Shown here one piece after another: positions 1-8,371 of a stretch of 64,000 bases of DNA. The position numbers and the translations under genes are program-made. The DNA is taken from assembly GCF_000430805.1 (NCBI RefSeq), contig NZ_AUMS01000007.1, positions 124,001 through 188,000 on the forward strand, written 5' to 3'. The stretch is from Chitinilyticum aquatile DSM 21506. GTDB lineage: Bacteria > Pseudomonadota > Gammaproteobacteria > Burkholderiales > Chitinibacteraceae. The notes below the pieces were generated by a model that had not been told where the DNA came from, ran no database searches, and was given only the letters and a program-made list of their open reading frames with translations. Every line of letters starts with the position of its first letter. Position 1 is the first letter of the stretch.

Positions 1-90
1 ACAAGAAAACGGCATTTCTCAGACAGATCGACGCCAACTAGACTAGCCAGCATCAAAACCAATTATGAATCATCTGCAAGGAGCATGCTC

Positions 91-813
91 ATGTCCAAGG
101 GTCTGATTGTCATTACCGGTGCCAGCTCGGGAATCGGCGCCGCCACCGCCCGACTCCTGTCCAGCCATGGCCACCCGCTGCTGCTGCTGGCACGCCGCAT
201 CGAGCGTCTGCAGGCACTGGCGCTGCCCGCCACCCTGTGCCGTGCAGTCGACGTCACCGATGCCGGCGCACTTGCTGCCGCCATCAGCGAGGCCGAAGCC
301 CAGTTCGGCCCGGTGGATGCCATCGTCAACAATGCCGGCGTAATGCTGCTGGGTGAAATGAGCAAGCAGGATCCTGCCGAGTGGCAGCGCATGCTGGATG
401 TGAACATCACCGGCGTACTCAACGGCATCCACGCGGTGCTGGCCGGCATGGTCGCACGCCGCCACGGCACCATCATCAATATCAGCTCGATTGCCGGACG
501 CAAAACCTTCCCGAATCACGTGGCCTACTGTGGCACCAAATTCGCCGTTCATGCGATCAGCGAGAATTTGCGCGAGGAAGTCTCGGCCAGCAATGTCCGC
601 GTGATCACCATCGCACCGGGCGCAGTCGAAACCGAGCTGCTGGGACACACCTCGGATGCGGCGATCAAGTCCGGTTACGAGGACTGGAAACAGGAGATGG
701 GCGGCGTGCTCGCGGCCGACGATGTGGCCAGAGCCATCCATTACGCCTATAGCGCCCCGCAGAATGTGTGCATCCGCGAGATCGTGCTGGCAGCGACACG
801 CCAGCCAGCCTGA
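91..813 (+). CDS. Short-chain dehydrogenase/reductase (SDR family)
   Basis: Classical SDR oxidoreductase of about 240 residues using NAD(P)H. The Rossmann motif TGASSGIG is near residue 9, NNAG follows the fourth strand, and the catalytic Ser (NISSI) and Tyr-x3-Lys (YCGTK) are present, so the active site looks complete. No membrane segment or signal peptide is seen. I chose ATG 91 because AAGGAG at 78-83 is well spaced for it; an in-frame ATG at 85 is too close. The closest type is the YdfG/serine 3-dehydrogenase-like group, but the substrate cannot be read from sequence. The gene stands alone, and a 59-bp repeat overlaps its stop codon. Confidence 0.9.
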   Translation: MSKGLIVITGASSGIGAATARLLSSHGHPLLLLARRIERLQALALPATLCRAVDVTDAGALAAAISEAEAQFGPVDAIVNNAGVMLLGEMSKQDPAEWQRMLDVNITGVLNGIHAVLAGMVARRHGTIINISSIAGRKTFPNHVAYCGTKFAVHAISENLREEVSASNVRVITIAPGAVETELLGHTSDAAIKSGYEDWKQEMGGVLAADDVARAIHYAYSAPQNVCIREIVLAATRQPA

Positions 814-868
814 TCGGCAGGTATATGGACAGAGCCATTACCTTAAAATGGCTATAGCCATATACCCA
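810..868 (+). repeat. 59-bp TAC repeat, copy 1
   Basis: Unit of the dispersed 59-bp family. The core TTAAAATGGC is at 843-852 and TACCCA at 863-868. Positions 820-828 (GGTATATGG) pair with 858-866 (CCATATACC), and AGCCAT pairs with ATGGCT inside, giving a long hairpin directly behind the SDR stop codon. It may act as a terminator or mRNA 3' end structure, although there is no T-run. Confidence 0.8.
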
Positions 869-1206
869 ACGATGTAACCTGGGCATCTCCTTATCTTCCG
901 GCCTTGCGCGGGCTGCCCATGCAGCAATGCACGCAGCCTCCGCAATACCCGACAACTGCGGCTCGAGACCCGCCAACACTTTCGCGGCAGGCATTGCCGG
1001 AGCAAGGCAACGATGAATCAGGGATCCCCCCAATCGGGATTGCACTGATGCCGCTATCTCTCATGGCGGAAAAGCAGTTGTAAGAATACGGTAACTGCTT
1101 TGGCGCTTCTTGCCGGGAACTGTACTGGTACGGTGACAGCAAGCAGCGCGTCTGACCGGATCAGTTTGCCCTGGGCGAAACTCATCCGGTCCGTTTCGAG
1201 GTTGCC
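869..1206. other. Intergenic region upstream of the permease
   Basis: About 340 bases without a convincing gene. Short ORFs on both strands have no recognisable family and no good ribosome-binding site. Presumably it holds the permease promoter, but I cannot identify -35/-10 boxes with confidence. Confidence 0.5.
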
Positions 1207-2610
1207 ATGAGTCTGTTCCGTACCAAAAACATCGATGCCATGATTGCCGCTGCCCACACCAGGCCAGGCGGCCTGAAAAAAGTGCTGGGCCCGCTCGACC
1301 TGGTCTTTCTGGGAATCGGCGCCATCATTGGCACCGGCATTTTCGTGCTGACCGGCACCGGCGCACTCACCGCCGGCCCCGGCCTGATGCTGTCTTTCGT
1401 GATTGCCGCCATGGCCTGCGGTTTCGCCGCGCTGGCCTATACCGAGTTTTCCTCGATGATTCCGGTCTCCGGCTCGGTCTATACCTATTCGTACGCCACC
1501 ATGGGCGAGCTGGTTGCCTGGATCATTGGCTGGGATCTGGTGCTGGAATACGGCCTGGCCACCTCGGCGGTCGCCGTGGGCTGGTCGGGCTATTTCCAGT
1601 CGCTGCTGGCTGGCCTCGGCATCACGCTACCCACCCTGCTGACCGCCGCACCCGGCGCGGTTCCGGGTGCCGAGACGCTCTTCAATCTGCCCGCCTTCGT
1701 GATCGTCATCGCGATTACCACCCTGCTTTCGCTAGGCGTGAGCGGTTTTGCCAAACTCAACAACATCATGGTCACCATCAAGATCAGCGTCGTACTGCTG
1801 TTCATCGTGGTGGGTGCAGGCTATGTGAAGCCTGCCAACTGGGCCCCGTTCACCCCCTTCGGCATGAGCGGTGTATTCAGTGCCGCCGCACTGGTGTTCT
1901 TCGCCTTCATCGGTTTCGATGCGGTCACCTCGGCGGCTGAAGAAGTCCGCAACCCCAAGCGTGACCTGCCGATCGGCATCATCGGTTCGCTGGCGGTGTG
2001 TACCGTGCTGTACGTGATTGTGGCGGCCATCATGACCGGCATCGTGCCTTACGCCCGCTTTGCCGGGGTGGATCATCCGGTGTCGCTGGCACTGCAATAC
2101 GCGGGACAGAACTGGGTGGCAGGCTTTATCGATCTGGGCGCCATCATCGGCATGACTACCGTCATCCTCGTCATGGCCTACGGCCAGAGCCGCGTCATTT
2201 TCGCCATGAGCCGCGATGGCCTGCTGCCGGCGCGCCTCTCTAGCATCCATCCGCGCTTTGCCACACCGTTCTTCACCACCTGGGCCGTCGGTATCGTTTT
2301 TGCGCTGATCGCCGCACTGGTGCCGCTGAACGTGCTGGCCGAGCTGATCAATATCGGTACGCTGGCCGCATTCAGCCTGATTTCGCTGGCGGTGCTGATC
2401 CTGCGCCGCACCCGTCCCGACCTGAACCGTGCCTTCCGCTGCCCTGGCATGCCGGTCGTGCCCTTGCTGGCGATTGCCTTCTGCGTGTTCCTGATGACCC
2501 AGCTCGCCGCGATCACCTGGCTGGCCTTCGGCATCTGGCTGCTGATCGGCCTGGTGGCCTACTTCGCCTACGCCCGGCGCAATTCGCTGCTCGGCAAGGC
2601 TGCGAGCTGA
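1207..2610 (+). CDS. APC-superfamily amino-acid permease (YfnA/CAT-like)
   Basis: Inner-membrane transporter of 467 residues with about 12 hydrophobic segments. The N-terminal TM1 motif GIGAIIGTGIFVLTG is the substrate-binding signature of APC permeases, and FFAFIGFDAVTSAAEE is typical of the cationic amino-acid transporter (CAT/YfnA) branch. It would import amino acids with a cation. The start is ATG 1207, following TTTCGAGG. The exact substrate is unknown. The gene ends at a strong terminator and faces dxs on the opposite strand. Confidence 0.9.
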   Translation: MSLFRTKNIDAMIAAAHTRPGGLKKVLGPLDLVFLGIGAIIGTGIFVLTGTGALTAGPGLMLSFVIAAMACGFAALAYTEFSSMIPVSGSVYTYSYATMGELVAWIIGWDLVLEYGLATSAVAVGWSGYFQSLLAGLGITLPTLLTAAPGAVPGAETLFNLPAFVIVIAITTLLSLGVSGFAKLNNIMVTIKISVVLLFIVVGAGYVKPANWAPFTPFGMSGVFSAAALVFFAFIGFDAVTSAAEEVRNPKRDLPIGIIGSLAVCTVLYVIVAAIMTGIVPYARFAGVDHPVSLALQYAGQNWVAGFIDLGAIIGMTTVILVMAYGQSRVIFAMSRDGLLPARLSSIHPRFATPFFTTWAVGIVFALIAALVPLNVLAELINIGTLAAFSLISLAVLILRRTRPDLNRAFRCPGMPVVPLLAIAFCVFLMTQLAAITWLAFGIWLLIGLVAYFAYARRNSLLGKAAS

Positions 2611-2617
2611 TCATTTT

Positions 2618-2667
2618 CAGGGCAAGGATGGGATGGCCTTCAGGCCGCTTCATCCTTGCCCTGTTTT
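2618..2667 (+). terminator. Rho-independent terminator of the permease gene
   Basis: Arms CAGGGCAAGGATG (2618-2630) and CATCCTTGCCCTG (2651-2663) are a perfect 13-bp inverted repeat followed by TTTT, eight bases after the permease stop. Confidence 0.85.
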
Positions 2668-2705
2668 CATCAGCAAGGTCCATCAGAAATCTCCGGATTG
2701 CTGAT

Positions 2706-2753
2706 GGCACATAAGAAAATACCCGGCTTATGCCGGGTATTTTCTTATGTGCC
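2706..2753. terminator. Perfect 22-bp-arm palindrome, bidirectional terminator
   Basis: Arms 2706-2727 and 2732-2753 are perfectly complementary over 22 bp with loop TTAT. The inner part AAAATACCCGGC/GCCGGGTATTTT gives a GC stem with A/T tracts on both sides, so it can terminate transcripts from the permease (+) and dxs (-). The right half overlaps repeat copy 2. Confidence 0.85.
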
Positions 2754-2778
2754 AAGAGCTGCAATAGTCATATACGAC
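2720..2778 (+). repeat. 59-bp TAC repeat, copy 2 (diverged)
   Basis: Starts TACCCG at 2720 and ends TACGAC at 2773-2778, keeping the 53-bp spacing. The tail (CAATAGTCATATAC) matches the tails of copies 1 and 4, while the first half coincides with the terminator palindrome. It ends eight bases from the dxs stop codon. Confidence 0.55.
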
Positions 2779-2785
2779 TACATAC

Positions 2786-4651
2786 TCAGGTATTGAGACG
2801 CTGCCGCACTGCTGCAGCAATCCCCTCTCCATCCAGCCCGCAATCGGCGAGCAATGCCTTCTGCTCGCCGTGCTCGACGTAATGATCAGGCAGGCCGAGC
2901 TGTACCACAGGAATCGATACACCACAGTTGGCCAGGCATTCCAGCACGGCGGCGCCGGCTCCGCCCATGACGGCGTTTTCTTCAACCGTAACCAGCAGAT
3001 CGTGGCTGGCGGCAAGCTGTTTGACCAGTTCGCAATCCAGCGGCTTCACAAAGCGCATGTTGGCCACCGTCGCATTGAGCGCTTCACCCGCTTCAAGCGC
3101 TGCGCCCAGCAGCGTACCAAACGACAGGATCGCGACCTTCTCGCCTTCACGACGGATGACGCCCTTGCCCCAGGCAACGCCGGTCATGGCTTTTTCAACC
3201 GTCACGCCCATGCCGCTGCCGCGTGGATAACGGACAGCTGCGGGACCTTCGTGCTGGTAAGCGGAAAACAGCATCTGCCGGCATTCGTTTTCATCGGCCG
3301 GCGCAAGCACGGCCATGTTCGGAATGCAGCGCAGGTAGGAAAGATCAAACGAGCCGGCGTGCGTCGGACCATCGGCGCCAACAAGGCCGGCTCGGTCGAT
3401 GGCAAAGGTGACGTCGAGGTTTTGCAGCGCCACATCGTGGATCAGCTGGTCGTAGGCGCGCTGCAGGAAGGTCGAGTAGATCGCCACCACAGGCTTGAGC
3501 CCTTCACAGGCAAGGCCGGCAGCAAAAGTTACCGCGTGCTGCTCGGCGATACCGACATCGAAATAGCGCTTCGGGTATTCATTGTGAAACCTGACCATTC
3601 CGCTGCCTTCACGCATGGCTGGCGTAATGCCGACGAGCCTGCTGTCGCTGGCGGCCATGTCGCACAGCCAGTCGCCAAAAATCTGCGTGAAGGTCGGCTT
3701 GCCCCCCGACTTGCCACCGGCCATGCCATCGCAGGGCGTGAACGGCGTGACGGCGTGGTATTTGACCGGATCATCGACAGCCAGCTTGTAGCCCTGCCCC
3801 TTCTTGGTGACGACATGCAGGAACTGCGGGCCCTTGAGGCCACGGATGTTGGTGAGCGTGGTCACCAGCGTTTCCATGTCATGGCCATCAATCGGGCCGA
3901 TGTAGTTGAAGCCCAGTTCCTCGAAGAAGGATGCCGGCGTGAAGAAGCCCTTGACGTGCTCCTCGCCCTTTTTCGCCAGCTCTTTCAGCGAGGGGATGCG
4001 GTCGAGCACACGGCCGGACGCATCGCGAAAGCCATTGTAGAACTTGCCCGACAGCAGCTTGGCCAGATAATTGTTGAACGCACCGACATTGGGCGAGATC
4101 GACATTTCGTTGTCATTCAGGATGACCAGCAGGTCAATGTCGTCGCGGTGACCGGCATTGAAGAGCGCCTCGATCGCCTGGCCGGCGGTCATTGACCCGT
4201 CGCCGATCACGGCAATCGCGCGGCGTTTTTCGCCTTTCAGCAGCGCGGCTTCGGCCATGCCGAGTGCGGCACCGATGGACGTGGACGAGTGACCGACGCC
4301 GAAGGTGTCGTATTCGCTTTCTTCGCGCTTCGGGAATCCGGCCAGCCCGCCCTGCTTGCGCATGGTGTGCATCATGGCCTTGCGGCCGGTGAGCACCTTG
4401 TGCGGGTAACTCTGGTGGCCCACATCCCAGACCAGCCGGTCTTCCGGCGTATTGAACACATAGTGCAGCGCGATGGTGAGATCGACAGCGCCAAGGTTGG
4501 AGGCAAAATGCCCGCCAGTCTGGCTGATCGAGCCCAGCAGAAACTCGCGCAGTTCACGTGCCAGTTGCGGCAGATCGCTGCGTTCAAGCTGGCGCAGATC
4601 AGCCGGCACACTGATTTTATCAAGCAGGGAATACGTCATCGGTACGGTCAT
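2786..4651 (-). CDS. dxs: 1-deoxy-D-xylulose-5-phosphate synthase
   Basis: Thiamine-diphosphate enzyme (EC 2.2.1.7) that condenses pyruvate with glyceraldehyde-3-phosphate, the first step of the MEP isoprenoid pathway and a source of thiamine and pyridoxal precursors. It is 621 residues, full family length. The ThDP/Mg motif [13 protein letters not shown], the central [14 protein letters not shown] and [15 protein letters not shown] of the pyrimidine domain are all present. It is the last gene of xseB-ispA-dxs and starts 9 bases after the ispA stop. An alternative in-frame ATG lies at 4639. Confidence 0.97.
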   Translation of the reverse strand: MTVPMTYSLLDKISVPADLRQLERSDLPQLARELREFLLGSISQTGGHFASNLGAVDLTIALHYVFNTPEDRLVWDVGHQSYPHKVLTGRKAMMHTMRKQGGLAGFPKREESEYDTFGVGHSSTSIGAALGMAEAALLKGEKRRAIAVIGDGSMTAGQAIEALFNAGHRDDIDLLVILNDNEMSISPNVGAFNNYLAKLLSGKFYNGFRDASGRVLDRIPSLKELAKKGEEHVKGFFTPASFFEELGFNYIGPIDGHDMETLVTTLTNIRGLKGPQFLHVVTKKGQGYKLAVDDPVKYHAVTPFTPCDGMAGGKSGGKPTFTQIFGDWLCDMAASDSRLVGITPAMREGSGMVRFHNEYPKRYFDVGIAEQHAVTFAAGLACEGLKPVVAIYSTFLQRAYDQLIHDVALQNLDVTFAIDRAGLVGADGPTHAGSFDLSYLRCIPNMAVLAPADENECRQMLFSAYQHEGPAAVRYPRGSGMGVTVEKAMTGVAWGKGVIRREGEKVAILSFGTLLGAALEAGEALNATVANMRFVKPLDCELVKQLAASHDLLVTVEENAVMGGAGAAVLECLANCGVSIPVVQLGLPDHYVEHGEQKALLADCGLDGEGIAAAVRQRLNT

Positions 4652-4659
4652 TGCATGTC

Positions 4660-5556
4660 TCAGGAGCGGCGCTCGACGATGAATTCGGCCAGCGCCATCA
4701 GTGCAGCGGCTCTGTCGCCAAACGGAGCCAGTGCGGCCAGTGCTTCGGCCTTCAGATCAGCGGCCTTTTCCCTGGCACCGGAGAGCCCCAGCAGCGACAC
4801 ATAGGTCGGCTTGTTGTTGGCGGCATCCTTGCCGGCAGTCTTGCCCAGTGTGACGGAATCGGCTTCGCAGTCGAGAATGTCGTCGACGACCTGGAAAGCT
4901 AGCCCGATGCACTTCGCATAGGTATCGAGCCGCGCACGGTCGTCATCTACCAGCGGCTTGCCACAGTAGGAACCGAGCAGTACGGCGCAGCGGATCAGCG
5001 CACCGGTTTTCAGGATGTGCATCAGCTCCAGCTCGGGCAGGGTCAGTTCCTTGCCGACGCTGTAGAGATCAACACCCTGCCCGCCACACATGCCGAGGCT
5101 GCCGGAAGCACGCGCCAGCAGGCTGACCATTTTCAGCTGGTCAGCAGGCGCATCGGCCAGCATATGGCCGCTCAGTACATCGAAAGCCTGTGCCTGCAGT
5201 GCATCACCGGCCAGCAGTGCAGTTGCTTCGCCGAAGGCCACATGAACGGTCGGCTTGCCACGGCGCAGCACATCATTATCCATTGCCGGCATGTCATCAT
5301 GCACCAGCGAGTAGGCATGGATCATCTCAACGGCTGCCGCCACATACTGCAAGCGTTCCGGGTCCGCATCAACCACCATGCCGGCAGCAAAGGCCAGCAA
5401 GGGACGCACGCGCTTGCCGCCGTCGAGCACGCTGTAGCGCATCGCGTCATGCAGACGTTCAGGCAGGTGTGTTTCAGCCGGCAGACTGGCCGACAGACAG
5501 GTTTCCATGCGCTGCTGGACATCATTCATCCAGCTCTTGAATTCGAATTCGGCCAT
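4660..5556 (-). CDS. ispA: (2E,6E)-farnesyl diphosphate synthase
   Basis: All-trans prenyl transferase of 298 residues that makes farnesyl diphosphate from IPP and DMAPP/GPP. The first aspartate-rich motif is DDMPAMDND and the second is DDILD; the substrate site GGKRVRP is also present. It lies between xseB and dxs on the same strand, the usual proteobacterial order. Soluble cytoplasmic protein, apparently intact. Confidence 0.96.
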   Translation of the reverse strand: MAEFEFKSWMNDVQQRMETCLSASLPAETHLPERLHDAMRYSVLDGGKRVRPLLAFAAGMVVDADPERLQYVAAAVEMIHAYSLVHDDMPAMDNDVLRRGKPTVHVAFGEATALLAGDALQAQAFDVLSGHMLADAPADQLKMVSLLARASGSLGMCGGQGVDLYSVGKELTLPELELMHILKTGALIRCAVLLGSYCGKPLVDDDRARLDTYAKCIGLAFQVVDDILDCEADSVTLGKTAGKDAANNKPTYVSLLGLSGAREKAADLKAEALAALAPFGDRAAALMALAEFIVERRS

Positions 5557-5593
5557 TGTGAGTCTGTGTGGAGTTTATAGCTGCGAAGCGGGG

Positions 5594-5848
5594 TTATTCT
5601 TGCTCGCTGGCAGCGCCAGCACCTTGTTCCGCCGCAAAGGGCTTGAGTTCACCGGATTCAAGTACGCGAATCTGCTGTTCCGCGTCCGACAGCTTGCCCT
5701 GGCAGAAACGCATCAGCTCGATGCCGCGCTGATAAGCCAGCAGTGCCGCATCCAGCGGCAGCTTGCCGCTTTCCATCTCGGAAACCAGCTGCTCCAGTTC
5801 GGTCAGCCCGGCTTCAAAATTGCCGGGGAGTTTATTCGCCTTGGCCAT
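5594..5848 (-). CDS. xseB: Exodeoxyribonuclease VII small subunit
   Basis: Small subunit (84 residues) of exonuclease VII, which degrades single-stranded DNA. The central motif FEAGLTELEQLVSEMESGKLPLDAAL is the family signature (residues about 11-36, quoted in part: LEQLVSEMESG). An in-frame upstream extension to 5905 lacks a family match; ATG 5848, starting MAKANKLPGN, fits the usual N-terminus. It heads the xseB-ispA-dxs operon, and xseA is not in the window. Confidence 0.94.
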   Translation of the reverse strand: MAKANKLPGNFEAGLTELEQLVSEMESGKLPLDAALLAYQRGIELMRFCQGKLSDAEQQIRVLESGELKPFAAEQGAGAASEQE

Positions 5849-6091
5849 GAACCATCCGCAGGTGAAAAATCCTCCAACAGTAACGATTGCGCCACAGTGC
5901 GTCAAGGCAGCACGGCCTTGCTGTGCAGCGCAGGCGGATTACCCGCTCGCGGCAAACCGGCATAATGCAGCAGCAAGGATGACATTGGCACCGTGAACGA
6001 ATAGCATTACGCGCCTGCAGGCATGTGCTTGCAGTACGCTTTCCAGCATGAAATGCCAATTTGAAACTGCCCCGAAGAAAAGGATTGTCCC

Positions 6092-6997
6092 ATGGCCGGC
6101 GCCAGCCTCCTGACACTGATAGACGACATTGCCAGCGTACTCGACGACGTGGCGCTGATGACCAAAGTTGCCGCCAAGAAAACGGCCGGTGTACTGGGGG
6201 ACGATCTGGCACTCAATGCCGAGCAGGTGTCCGGCGTGCGCGCAGAGCGCGAATTGCCGGTCGTGTGGGCGGTCGCCGTCGGTTCGCTGAAGAACAAGCT
6301 GATTCTGGTGCCCTCCGCGCTCTTGATCAGCTGGGCACTGCCGCAAGCCATCCTGCCACTGCTGATGATCGGCGGTCTTTACCTGTGTTTCGAGGGGATG
6401 GAAAAACTCGCGCACAAATTTCTCCATAGCCATGCTGAAGAACAGCACGAGCACGCCGAGCTGATTGCCGCTGTTGCCGATGAAAACGTCGACCTCGTGG
6501 CAATGGAAAAGGACAAGATCAAGGGCGCGATCCGCACCGATTTCGTGCTGTCGGCCGAAATCATCGTGATCGCGCTGGACACGGTCAAGGACAGCCCGTT
6601 TGCGATGAAAGCAGTGGTGCTTGCCGGGATCGGCCTGATCATGACGGCAGGCGTGTATGGTCTTGTCGCCGGCATCGTGAAAATGGACGACATCGGCTTC
6701 TATCTGAAACGCAAGGGCGGTGCAGTGGCAACCTTCATCGGCAACATCCTGCTGGCAGCCGCGCCCAAGCTGATGAAGGCACTCACCGTCATCGGCACGG
6801 TAGCCATGTTCATGGTCGGCGGCAGCATCATCAGCCACGCGGTGCCCTTCCTGCATCATGGCATCGAGCACATTGCCGCAGGCGCCGGTTTCCTGAAGGC
6901 CGTCGTTCCTTCGCTGCTCGACATCGTCGTCGGCCTGATCGCCGGCACACTCAGCCTGCTGGCGTTCAAGGCAGTGAACAAGCTGCGTGGCGCATGA
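6092..6997 (+). CDS. DUF808 family inner-membrane protein (YedI-like)
   Basis: Membrane protein of 301 residues starting MAGASLLTLIDDIASVLDD, the DUF808 signature. Several hydrophobic segments lie between about residues 70-110 and 170-300, and a charged loop HSHAEEQHEHAE follows the first pair. Function of the family is not established. It is transcribed divergently from xseB across about 240 bases and ends at a strong hairpin. Confidence 0.88.
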   Translation: MAGASLLTLIDDIASVLDDVALMTKVAAKKTAGVLGDDLALNAEQVSGVRAERELPVVWAVAVGSLKNKLILVPSALLISWALPQAILPLLMIGGLYLCFEGMEKLAHKFLHSHAEEQHEHAELIAAVADENVDLVAMEKDKIKGAIRTDFVLSAEIIVIALDTVKDSPFAMKAVVLAGIGLIMTAGVYGLVAGIVKMDDIGFYLKRKGGAVATFIGNILLAAAPKLMKALTVIGTVAMFMVGGSIISHAVPFLHHGIEHIAAGAGFLKAVVPSLLDIVVGLIAGTLSLLAFKAVNKLRGA

Positions 6998-7040
6998 GGC
7001 CACGGTGTAAATACAGCCCTTGATATAACCGTAATGAATT

Positions 7041-7069
7041 CAACAGCCGGGCCAAACGCCCGGCTGTTG
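7041..7069 (+). terminator. Terminator-like hairpin after the DUF808 gene
   Basis: CAACAGCCGGGC (7041-7052) and GCCCGGCTGTTG (7058-7069) are perfect 12-bp arms with loop CAAAC, followed by CGTTTG. The stem is strong and the T-run weak. Confidence 0.7.
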
Positions 7070-7184
7070 CGTTTGATGCTCTGCCCGACACGGATATTGC
7101 AATGCAATAATTATTTCATTGCTGCACTGGCATCAGCCCCATCCATTACCCATAGTGTAACGGGAATGACCGGGGAAACACGCC

Positions 7185-8108
7185 ATGCAAGCCGTAGCCG
7201 CAAAAGCCACATCATCAGGTGCGCTGACACCAGACTCTGCCGGCAGGACGGAAAACCCGCTCGCAAGCAGGGCAAGTTCATTGCTGCCGGGGGATGCAAA
7301 GCCTGCTCCCTGTGCGGCCTGCCTGGAACGCATGTTCGATCCCGCCGATTGCTGCTGGCAGTATGCATTTACCAGCTGCAGGCACTGCAAGAATCCATCT
7401 GCCGACAGCAGGCAACAACTCATCCAGCCATGCAGTGCATGCCTGCGGACCGCAGCCCGGCAGGATGACAGCCGCGTCCCCTCTTCTGACGGCCCATGCC
7501 CCCGCTGCGGGCCGCACCTCGACCTGCAACTCGGCAACGGGGCGTCAATTGCCTGCGACAGGCATGGCGATGAACTGCATACCGGCTACGCCATTGCCGC
7601 AAGCCTCGCCTTGCTGCGCAACGGCGCGATCATCGCCATCGAGAGCGAGAGTGGCGTGCACCTTTGTTGTGATGCCCGCAATGCGGTCGCAATCACGCGC
7701 TTGCGCGCTGCCGGGCTGAACTCCAGACCGATGGCCGTCATGGCGGCAAACCTGGCCTCGCTCGCCGGAGAACTCATGCCCAATGCGAGCGAGAGCGAAT
7801 ACCTGCAGAGCCGAACGCGCCCCGTGCTTGCCCTGCAGCGCCACCCGCAGGCGACGCTGCCGGCCAGCCTGGCCCCCGGCGAAGAGGTTCTCGCCGTCAC
7901 ACTGCCTTTTTCTGCGCTGTATTACCTGCTTTTCCACGCCTCAGCAGATGCACCCTCTGGCATTGCATGGCTGGCACAGCCGCAAGCGTTGCTGCTGGCA
8001 CTGAGCACAACCGACCAGGAAGCGCCCCCTGCTGCCAGCGGAAACAGCAAGGCACGCAGCACGCTCGCCCGTGCGGCAGATGCGTTCCTGATTTATGGCG
8101 ACAGCTAG
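7185..8108 (+). CDS. HypF-like protein with only zinc-finger and YrdC domains
   Basis: Protein of 307 residues related to the hydrogenase maturation carbamoyltransferase HypF. Four CxxC pairs at C43/C46, C65/C68, C83/C86 and C105/C108 keep the HypF C-x2-C-x18-C-x2-C spacing twice. The YrdC-like part follows from about residue 133: GYAIAASLALLRNG, GVHLCCDARNAVAITRLR, LPFSALYYLLFHA and SGN at 285-287. The acylphosphatase domain normally before the fingers and the Kae1-like catalytic domain normally after YrdC are both absent; the protein ends at ADAFLIYGDS. The usual KGxGGxH segment reads ESESGVH. ATG 7185 follows GGGGA. It lies 264 bases before hoxF on the same strand. It cannot do the whole HypF reaction; it may be a remnant or an accessory protein. 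Confidence 0.75.
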   Translation: MQAVAAKATSSGALTPDSAGRTENPLASRASSLLPGDAKPAPCAACLERMFDPADCCWQYAFTSCRHCKNPSADSRQQLIQPCSACLRTAARQDDSRVPSSDGPCPRCGPHLDLQLGNGASIACDRHGDELHTGYAIAASLALLRNGAIIAIESESGVHLCCDARNAVAITRLRAAGLNSRPMAVMAANLASLAGELMPNASESEYLQSRTRPVLALQRHPQATLPASLAPGEEVLAVTLPFSALYYLLFHASADAPSGIAWLAQPQALLLALSTTDQEAPPAASGNSKARSTLARAADAFLIYGDS

Positions 8109-8371
8109 CCATCAAGCGGCCATACCCGTTTGCCTCAGGCACAGGCAATTCATGCAGCAAACCGATGGCCTTGACGACAGGGCCCACGCCAAGATGAATG
8201 CGCGCCTATCGACTTTTCCGGCAATTTCAGCAGCGCAGCACCAAGCGTGCAGCAACCGCGAATCTGCTGCACCGGCATTTCGCCACCCGAAAGCGGAGCC
8301 TGTAGCCTAGAACGAAAGCAGCCAAAGAGTGACCATTGCCTCACCAAACCGGCTCTCAACAGGAGACCCGT

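Noticed and set aside
2870-4195. Long plus-strand ORF (441 codons) opposite dxs
   Set aside because: It is a frame shadow of dxs in high-GC DNA; there is no family signature, and dxs is certain on the other strand.
8109-8371. Sigma-54 promoter before hoxF, as reported for Ralstonia
   Set aside because: I could not find a GG-N10-GC element with good flanks in the 263-base spacer.
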